Below, piece after piece: positions 1-4,832 of a stretch of 6,507 nucleotides of DNA. A model generated the notes under the pieces. It saw nothing but the letters and a program-made list of their open reading frames with translations. It was not told where the DNA came from and made no database searches. This DNA is from CAYRVX01 sp964642165 (GTDB lineage Bacteria; Planctomycetota; Phycisphaerae; SM23-33). Numbering within the stretch: position 1 is the first letter of the stretch; the number at the start of each line of letters is the position of its first letter. Where the stretch lies: the NCBI GenBank assembly GCA_964642165.1, contig CAZXOC010000361.1, positions 1 through 6,507 of the forward strand. The letters are read 5' to 3'. A program made the position numbers and the translations under genes.

Positions 1-1
1 C

Positions 2-766
2 CCCGACATGCTTGCCGTCAGCACGCTGGGCCAGTTGGCCAGGAACCCCCGCGTCAGCGCGTTGCGGCGCTTCATCACCGACTGGTACCTCTCCTACCTC
101 AGCGCCGACAACACGCGCAGCGTCCCCGAGGCCGGGCCTCAGGAGAGGCTGTCTCTGACCGGCGACAACCTGCCGAACGTCATCCAATACCTGAAGGAGC
201 GGCATGGCGACCGACTCGACAAGATCCTGCGGACGCTCTCGGAGAGGGTGCCGCGACTGGAGAGCATCCGAGCCGAGCCGATGCTTGACGGCAGGCTCCT
301 GCTTCAGATCAAGGATGCTCCGTTCGAACGTCCCGTGCTGGCCAAGTTCGCCTCGGACGGGACGCTGAAGATGCTGGCGTACCTGACGCTCCTGTACGAT
401 CCCCAGCCGCCGCAGCTCATCGGGATCGAGGAGCCGGAGAACCAGCTTCATCCGCGATTGCTTCCCGGCCTCTGCGAGGAATGCAGGGCGGCCGCCGGCG
501 CCTCCCAGCTCTTCGTGACCACTCATTCGCCCTATTTCGTCAACGGGGTGCGCCCCGAGGAGCTATGGGTGCTCTACAGGGATGAGGAGGGATTCGCCCA
601 CGCCCAAAGGGCAGGCGAGATGCGCGGGATCTCCGACTTCGTGGCCGCCGGCGCGCAGCTCGGCCATCTGTGGGTGGAAGGCCACTTCGAGGCAGGCGAC
701 CCCCTGACCAACGCGGGCGCCCCCAGGAACGCCGCGGGCTCCTCGCCGCGTGGGGACGGGGGGTAG
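2..766 (+). CDS. AAA/ABC-type ATPase, C-terminal part (5' end outside window), partner of a DUF4276 protein
   Basis: The reading frame is open to the left edge of the window, so the gene starts upstream and its Walker A (P-loop) is not visible; the ATG at base 8 is probably internal. Counting from that Met, the ABC-signature-like segment FASDGTLKMLAYL is at about residues 114-126, an extended Walker B (LIGIEEPENQLHP, 137-149) follows with the catalytic Glu pair E141/E142, and the switch His is in TTHSPYF (171-177, H173). This order is that of SMC/RecF/OLD-like ATPases of the AAA_21 type. The segment GAQLGHLWVEGHF (215-227) resembles the usual C-terminal end of such proteins. It is followed by a Gly/Pro/Ala-rich tail of about 25 residues. 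The stop is six bases before the DUF4276 start, implying one operon and probably one complex. Arginine codons are unusual: 8 of 22 are AGG. The likely role is a nucleotide-driven sensor or motor for a nuclease-like partner in defence. The ATPase fold is sure; the defence role is inferred. Confidence 0.88.
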   Translation, partial: PDMLAVSTLGQLARNPRVSALRRFITDWYLSYLSADNTRSVPEAGPQERLSLTGDNLPNVIQYLKERHGDRLDKILRTLSERVPRLESIRAEPMLDGRLLLQIKDAPFERPVLAKFASDGTLKMLAYLTLLYDPQPPQLIGIEEPENQLHPRLLPGLCEECRAAAGASQLFVTTHSPYFVNGVRPEELWVLYRDEEGFAHAQRAGEMRGISDFVAAGAQLGHLWVEGHFEAGDPLTNAGAPRNAAGSSPRGDGG

Positions 767-772
767 GCGGTC

Positions 773-1387
773 ATGCACATCGAGTTCCTTCTCGAGGAAC
801 CGTCGGCGGAGGCGGCCCTGCGCCATCTCGTCCCGAAGATCATCGGCACGGAGCACACCTTCGCCGCGCACCCCCACCAGGGCAAGCGCGACCTGCTGCA
901 GAGCCTGCCCAATCGCCTCCGAGGCTACGCGAGGTGGCTGCCTGACGACTGGCGGATCGTCGTGCTGATCGACGAGGACCGACAGGACTGCCGGGAGCTG
1001 AAGGCGCGCATGGAGCAAGCGGCGCGCGCGGCCGGGCTCGCCACGCGCGGTGCGGCCCCGGCGACGTCGCGGATCCAGGTGGTGAACCGCATCGCCGTCG
1101 AGGAGCTGGAGGCGTGGTTCCTCGGCGACGCCGACGCCGTACGCGCCGCCTATCCCCGTGTTCCCGCCACCTTCGAGAGGCGCGTGGCCTACCGGCAGCC
1201 CGACGGGATCCGAGGCGGCACGTGGGAGGCGCTCGAACGGCTGCTCCAGCGCGCGCGGTACTTCGCCGGGGGGCTGGCGAAGATCGAAGCCGCAACGGCG
1301 ATCTCCCGGCACATGGACCCCACGCGGAACACGTCCCGGAGCTTCGGGGCCTTCCGCAGCGCGCTGGCGGACCTTGTCGGGGCCTGA
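773..1387 (+). CDS. DUF4276 family protein (Toprim-like, putative nuclease subunit)
   Basis: This 204-residue protein matches what I know of the DUF4276 family, which is generally placed among Toprim-like folds. The first strand, IEFLLEE (3-9), is followed by Ser/Glu/Ala residues and supplies the acidic residue expected after strand 1 (E8 or E9). The strand IVVLIDEDRQDC (62-73) carries the D67-E68-D69 acidic cluster that matches the metal-binding DxD of Toprim domains. AVEELEAWFLGD (108-119) is the characteristic family motif with E110/E111/E113 and W115. The C-terminal blocks AKIEAA (169-174) and SRSFGAF (188-194) are also family-typical. No signal peptide or membrane segment is seen, so the protein is cytoplasmic. 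The ATG is preceded by a run of six G at 758-763 that can serve as ribosome binding site, overlapping the end of the ATPase gene. Expected role: metal-dependent nucleic-acid cleavage controlled by the adjacent ATPase. Family assignment is strong; the activity and substrate are inferred. Confidence 0.85.
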   Translation: MHIEFLLEEPSAEAALRHLVPKIIGTEHTFAAHPHQGKRDLLQSLPNRLRGYARWLPDDWRIVVLIDEDRQDCRELKARMEQAARAAGLATRGAAPATSRIQVVNRIAVEELEAWFLGDADAVRAAYPRVPATFERRVAYRQPDGIRGGTWEALERLLQRARYFAGGLAKIEAATAISRHMDPTRNTSRSFGAFRSALADLVGA

Positions 1388-1459
1388 CGCGGCAGGCGCC
1401 GACGCGATCGTCTTTGGCGGACCGCGGCCTCGGCCCTGTTCCGGCGGCCCCGGTTCGGG

Positions 1460-1465
1460 TATAGT
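1460..1465 (+). promoter_or_regulatory. Possible -10 element (TATAGT) before the PPIase gene
   Basis: TATAGT matches the sigma-70 -10 consensus at five of six positions and is the most AT-rich spot of the 118-base gap between the DUF4276 and PPIase genes. It lies about 40 bases before the PPIase start. The hexamer 17 bases further up (TGTTCC) is a poor -35, so support rests on the -10 alone. If real, it separates the PPIase gene from the defence-like pair as its own transcription unit. Confidence 0.35.
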
Positions 1466-1492
1466 GTCGCGATACGCGCTGACGCGAGAAGC

Positions 1493-1499
1493 AGGAAGG
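1493..1499 (+). promoter_or_regulatory. Ribosome binding site (AGGAAGG) fixing the PPIase start
   Basis: AGGAAGG ends six bases before the ATG at 1506, a near-ideal purine-rich Shine-Dalgarno sequence. The same reading frame runs open far upstream through the DUF4276 gene, so this site is what decides that the protein begins at 1506. Confidence 0.75.
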
Positions 1500-1505
1500 C
1501 AGCCC

Positions 1506-2405
1506 ATGGCAACAGTCGTGAACGGTGAGCGGATCCACCCGGGCGAGATCGAGGCGGAGGTGGACCGTCTGCGGCCGCAGTACAAGGCGTACGTCGAGGC
1601 GAACGACGAGTCCGGCGAGTCCGGCGAGGAGCAGCTTCGCGAGTGGGCGACGGAGAACGTCGTCGAGCGGGCGCTCGTGCGCCAGGCGGCGCGCGACCTG
1701 GACGTGGAGATCCCGCCGGACGACGTCGACCAGGCCTTCGAGGAGATGAAGGACCGCCTGTCCGACGAGGCCGACGAGGCCGACGTGAAGTCCGACATCG
1801 AGCTCCAGATGCGCGTGGACCGGCTGATGGCCCAGGGCGTCGAGGCCGTGCCCGAGCCGACCGACGAGGAGCTCCGCGCGTTCTACGAGGAGCACGCCGA
1901 GGAGCTCCGCTCACCCGAGCAGGTCCGCGCCAGCCACATCGTCAAGAACATCGACGGCTTCACGGACCACAAGAAGGCCTACGAGGCGGTGCTGAACCTG
2001 AAGATGCGGATCGAGGGCGGCGAGAAGTTCGAGGACCTCGCCCGGGAGCACTCCGACTGCCCCGAGAACGCCGGTTTCCTCGGCACCTTCCCGCGCGGGC
2101 AGATGGTGCCCGAATTCGAAGAGGTCATCTTCCAGATGCAGCCGGGCGAGGTCAGCGACGTGTTCCTGACGCAGTTCGGCTACCACATCGCCAAGCTGCA
2201 CGAGCGGATTCCCGCCCAGCCCGTGCCCCTCGAGCAGGTCCGCGAGCAGATCGCCGAGCACCTCACCGACCAGCGCCGCGGCGGCGCCGTCGAGGCCTTC
2301 GTGGATTCCCTCAAGGCCGAGGCGGCCATCGAGGACGTCCCGGACGAGCCGGCCGAAGCCCCGGAGTCCGGCGATGCGGCCGAACCGGCCGAACCCAGCG
2401 AATAG
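1506..2405 (+). CDS. Parvulin-type peptidyl-prolyl cis-trans isomerase (SurA/PpiC-like), no signal peptide
   Basis: This 299-residue protein has an N-terminal helical chaperone-like part (about 1-135, SurA_N type) followed by one parvulin (rotamase) domain at about 138-234. Parvulin marks are RASHIV (141-146, H144), the HSDCPENAGFLGTF block (182-195), GQMVPEFEEVIF (198-209), GEVSDVF (214-220) and FGYHIAKL (224-231, H227), which include the two conserved His of the fold. The domain catalyses cis-trans isomerisation of Xaa-Pro bonds. The last roughly 25 residues are a Pro/Ala/Glu/Asp tail. Most SurA/PrsA relatives are secreted, but this protein starts MATVVNGE with no hydrophobic core, so it is predicted to be cytoplasmic. 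The protein is very acidic. The start follows the Shine-Dalgarno sequence at 1493-1499. The upstream gap and candidate -10 suggest a unit separate from the ATPase/DUF4276 pair. The family is clear; the client proteins are unknown. Confidence 0.9.
   Translation: MATVVNGERIHPGEIEAEVDRLRPQYKAYVEANDESGESGEEQLREWATENVVERALVRQAARDLDVEIPPDDVDQAFEEMKDRLSDEADEADVKSDIELQMRVDRLMAQGVEAVPEPTDEELRAFYEEHAEELRSPEQVRASHIVKNIDGFTDHKKAYEAVLNLKMRIEGGEKFEDLAREHSDCPENAGFLGTFPRGQMVPEFEEVIFQMQPGEVSDVFLTQFGYHIAKLHERIPAQPVPLEQVREQIAEHLTDQRRGGAVEAFVDSLKAEAAIEDVPDEPAEAPESGDAAEPAEPSE
1608..1625 (+). repeat. Two tandem copies of 9-bp GAGTCCGGC in the PPIase gene
   Basis: GAGTCCGGC occurs twice back to back and encodes ESGESG (residues 35-40), a hydrophilic loop in the N-terminal part. 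The unit is a multiple of three, so gain or loss of a copy would keep the frame. Confidence 0.8.
1764..1781 (+). repeat. Two tandem copies of 9-bp GACGAGGCC in the PPIase gene
   Basis: GACGAGGCC is repeated exactly twice and encodes DEADEA (residues 87-92). It is an in-frame acidic micro-duplication, like the one at 1608, in a charged linker between helices. Confidence 0.8.
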
Positions 2406-2468
2406 GCGCTGCTGCGGGCCTCGCCGCTTCCGTTGACGGACAGGGCGCCGGTGGGGAACATGGCGTCT

Positions 2469-2472
2469 GAGG
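2469..2472 (+). promoter_or_regulatory. Ribosome binding site (GAGG) deciding the start of the glycosidase-like gene
   Basis: GAGG lies seven bases before the ATG at 2480 but only one base before the in-frame GTG at 2474, so the ATG is the better start. A stop codon in this frame at 2468-2470 rules out any start further upstream. Confidence 0.6.
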
Positions 2473-2479
2473 TGTGCTC

Positions 2480-4774
2480 ATGCCTGCATCCGTTGGCGCC
2501 ACGACCGGGCTGCTCCTTCTGTCCTCGCTGGGTGGGCTCGTGATGGCGATCTCCTCGACGACGGCATCCGCCGAGGCCCCGAAACGCCCCAAGCCCGGCC
2601 CGCTGGACCCCCAGGGGAAGGCCCACATCCCCATCGGCATCGCCAACACGCTGGACACGCTCAAGACGTTCGTCGAGGCCGAGGGGTGCTTCTCGCCCGG
2701 CGTCGGCTCCTACGGCGTCTACTTCTGGCTGTACGACCCGCGGACGGGCAAGCTGACGGCGCCCGGGCTGCCCGGCGTGACGCGGCGGCACGGGCTGACG
2801 CCGGAGGGCTACCTCATTCCCTGGACGACCTGGGCGGCCGGGACGCTGCGGGTGAGGACCGACCTCTGCCACGTGCGGATCGAGACGCCCAAGGGCCCCG
2901 GCCACGTCGTCGCCGCGCGGGTCCGCCTGGCCAACGCGGGCAAGGCGCCGCGGCGGGCGCAGCTCTACGCGGCGCTGCGCGGGCTGGGGCCGGCCGGCTG
3001 GGCGGTCCGGGAGCTGGCCGTCAGCGACTCCGGCGACGCCCTGCTGGTGGACGGGCGGGCGGCGCTGCTCAGCAAGGTCAGGCCCGCCGCCGCGGGCGTC
3101 GCGGCGACGGACACCGTCGCGGCGCTGGCCCTGGAAGGCAAGCTGCCCGATGGCGCGCGGGCCTCCTCGCCGGCGGGCGATTGCAGCGGCGCGCTGCGCC
3201 TGGACGTGTCGATCCCCCCCGGGGGGGCGTCCTCGCTGGGCTTCGTCTGCCCCGTCCTGCCCGGGCGGCGGGCCGTCGGGCACGACTGGGACGGCCGCAG
3301 CTCCTGGGCCCAGCTCGACCTGGCCCGCCCGAACCCGACGGCCGGCGGGCGGCTCCAGGTCGACCCCGGCCTGGCGTTCTACCGCACGCTCAACGTCGAG
3401 CGGCTCTTCGCCCGGACCCGCAAGTACTGGCGGGGCCTCGTCGGGCGCGCGGCGATCCGACTGCCCGACCCGCGCTGGGTGCAGGCCCTCGCCGCCATCA
3501 CCGCCCACGCCGCCCTGACCATGAACGACGGCGCGCCGGACGTGGCCGTCGTCAACTACAACGTCTTCAACCGCGACGGCGTGTACATCGCCAACATCCT
3601 CCAGAAGGCCGGACGCCTCGACCTCGCCGCCGCCGCCATCGACTACTTCCTCGACCATCCCTTCAACGGGCGGACTCGCGTCGAGGCCGACAACCCCGGG
3701 CAGGTCCTCTGGGCGATGGGCCAGCACTGGCTCTACTCGCGCGACCGGACGTGGCTCGCCCGCGTCTACCCGTCGGCGGCGAAGATCGCCGCGATGATCG
3801 AGTACTGCCGAACCACGCCGCCGCCGCACCACGTCAAGGCCACCAGCCTGGCCTTCGGCGACCGCCTCCCGCCCGATGCGCCCGACGAGCGCCCGGCCCG
3901 CCGCAGGCAGGTGCTGCGCCCGGGCAGCTGCGACGGCCACCACCCCGAGTACACCGAGGCCTTCGACGTCGCGGGTCTCCGCGCGGCCGCCGCGCTCGCC
4001 GAGGCGCTCGGACGCAAGCAGGACGCCGACCGGTGGGCCCGCCTCGCCGAGGGGCTCTTCGCCCGGTACGACGAGACGTTCGGCCGGCGCCTCGCCAAGG
4101 GCTACGGCAGCTACTGCGTCCTCTGGCCGTGCCGCCTGTACCCGCTGGGCGAGGGCAAGGCCCACGAGCAGTTTGGCCGCACCGGCGCCCAGAAGCCCCG
4201 CGGCTGGCGATACTTCGCCCTGGCCCGCGCCCACCAGGGGCTGCTGGCGGGCAATCGCGACGCCGGCTGGGGCACCATCGACAAGCACCTCGCCCACCCG
4301 CAAATGCAGGGCTGGTACGCCTTTGACGAGGGCGGCCGCAGCGGGCCCGGCGGCTGGCGACACCTGCGGACCACCTGGAATGCCGGCGTCGCCATGCCGC
4401 ACGGCTGGGCCGTCGCCGAGCTGCACCTGCTGCTGCGCGACTGCCTGGCCTTCGAGGACGGCGAGCGGCTGGTCCTGCTGGCGGGCGCGAAGCCGGCGTG
4501 GTTCACCGCGAAGGAGGGCATGGCCGTCGAGGACCTTCCGACTGGGTTCGGCCCCCTGTCGTTTGGCTACACCCCCGCCGAGGGCGGCGCCGCGCTGGAG
4601 ATCGCCGGCAAGGCCGACCCGCCCGGCGGCTTCGACCTCCGCCTGCCCGACCTGCCGCACCTGCAGGTCGAGGCGGCCGGCTCGGCCGTATCTCGCTCGA
4701 AGACCGGAGGCTACGTGCTGCCCCGCGGGAGCCGAAGCGCGCGGCTGCGCTTCGACGGGGGCCCGCGGAAGTGA
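2480..4774 (+). CDS. Secreted six-hairpin ((alpha/alpha)6-barrel) glycoside hydrolase-like protein
   Basis: This 764-residue protein has an N-terminal signal peptide: a hydrophobic core at about 10-24 and a probable cleavage after ASA (29-31). The n-region lacks Lys/Arg, which is atypical. About 45-300 looks like a beta-sandwich domain (YGVYFWLYDP and similar strands), as found before the catalytic barrel in GH15/GH94/GH63-type enzymes. About 310-670 is Ala-rich and helical and carries typical barrel segments: NYNVFNRDG (359-367), NPGQVLW (405-411), GSCDGHHPEYTEAF (482-495, possible catalytic E490 or E493), TTWNAG (631-636) and PHGWAVAEL (640-648). A short C-terminal beta domain follows (690 to end). 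It probably hydrolyses glycosidic bonds of a polysaccharide outside the cytoplasm. It runs convergently toward a sulfatase gene, which suggests a sulfated glycan, by context only. I cannot place it in a numbered GH family; the fold class is likely, the reaction unproven. Confidence 0.72.
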   Translation: MPASVGATTGLLLLSSLGGLVMAISSTTASAEAPKRPKPGPLDPQGKAHIPIGIANTLDTLKTFVEAEGCFSPGVGSYGVYFWLYDPRTGKLTAPGLPGVTRRHGLTPEGYLIPWTTWAAGTLRVRTDLCHVRIETPKGPGHVVAARVRLANAGKAPRRAQLYAALRGLGPAGWAVRELAVSDSGDALLVDGRAALLSKVRPAAAGVAATDTVAALALEGKLPDGARASSPAGDCSGALRLDVSIPPGGASSLGFVCPVLPGRRAVGHDWDGRSSWAQLDLARPNPTAGGRLQVDPGLAFYRTLNVERLFARTRKYWRGLVGRAAIRLPDPRWVQALAAITAHAALTMNDGAPDVAVVNYNVFNRDGVYIANILQKAGRLDLAAAAIDYFLDHPFNGRTRVEADNPGQVLWAMGQHWLYSRDRTWLARVYPSAAKIAAMIEYCRTTPPPHHVKATSLAFGDRLPPDAPDERPARRRQVLRPGSCDGHHPEYTEAFDVAGLRAAAALAEALGRKQDADRWARLAEGLFARYDETFGRRLAKGYGSYCVLWPCRLYPLGEGKAHEQFGRTGAQKPRGWRYFALARAHQGLLAGNRDAGWGTIDKHLAHPQMQGWYAFDEGGRSGPGGWRHLRTTWNAGVAMPHGWAVAELHLLLRDCLAFEDGERLVLLAGAKPAWFTAKEGMAVEDLPTGFGPLSFGYTPAEGGAALEIAGKADPPGGFDLRLPDLPHLQVEAAGSAVSRSKTGGYVLPRGSRSARLRFDGGPRK
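3214..3227. repeat. Perfect palindrome of seven C followed by seven G
   Basis: A C7-G7 block lies inside the glycosidase-like gene and encodes the in-frame Pro-Pro-Gly-Gly loop around residues 246-249. The frame is intact across it. Such homopolymers are prone to slippage or sequencing error. Confidence 0.85.
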
Positions 4775-4832
4775 GCGCCCTGTCCGATTTGCCCCCGGGC
4801 GTCGAGGGGCGCGAACGCGCCGGAACGAGGCG

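Noticed and set aside
1388..1505. Possible small RNA, terminator or attachment site in the gap before the PPIase gene
   Set aside because: I found no hairpin with a T-tract, no direct repeats and no small open frame with a ribosome binding site; only a -10-like hexamer and the PPIase Shine-Dalgarno sequence.
563..1798. A 411-codon minus-strand open frame antisense to the ATPase, DUF4276 and PPIase genes
   Set aside because: It covers motif-rich genes on the plus strand and its own translation is low-complexity, so it is a shadow frame.
2433..2461. TTGACG followed 17 bases later by GAACAT as a promoter for the glycosidase-like gene
   Set aside because: The -35 is good but the -10 matches only three of six positions, so it is not distinguishable from chance.
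2474..2476. GTG as start of the glycosidase-like gene
   Set aside because: It lies one base after the GAGG sequence, whereas the ATG at 2480 has a proper seven-base spacing.
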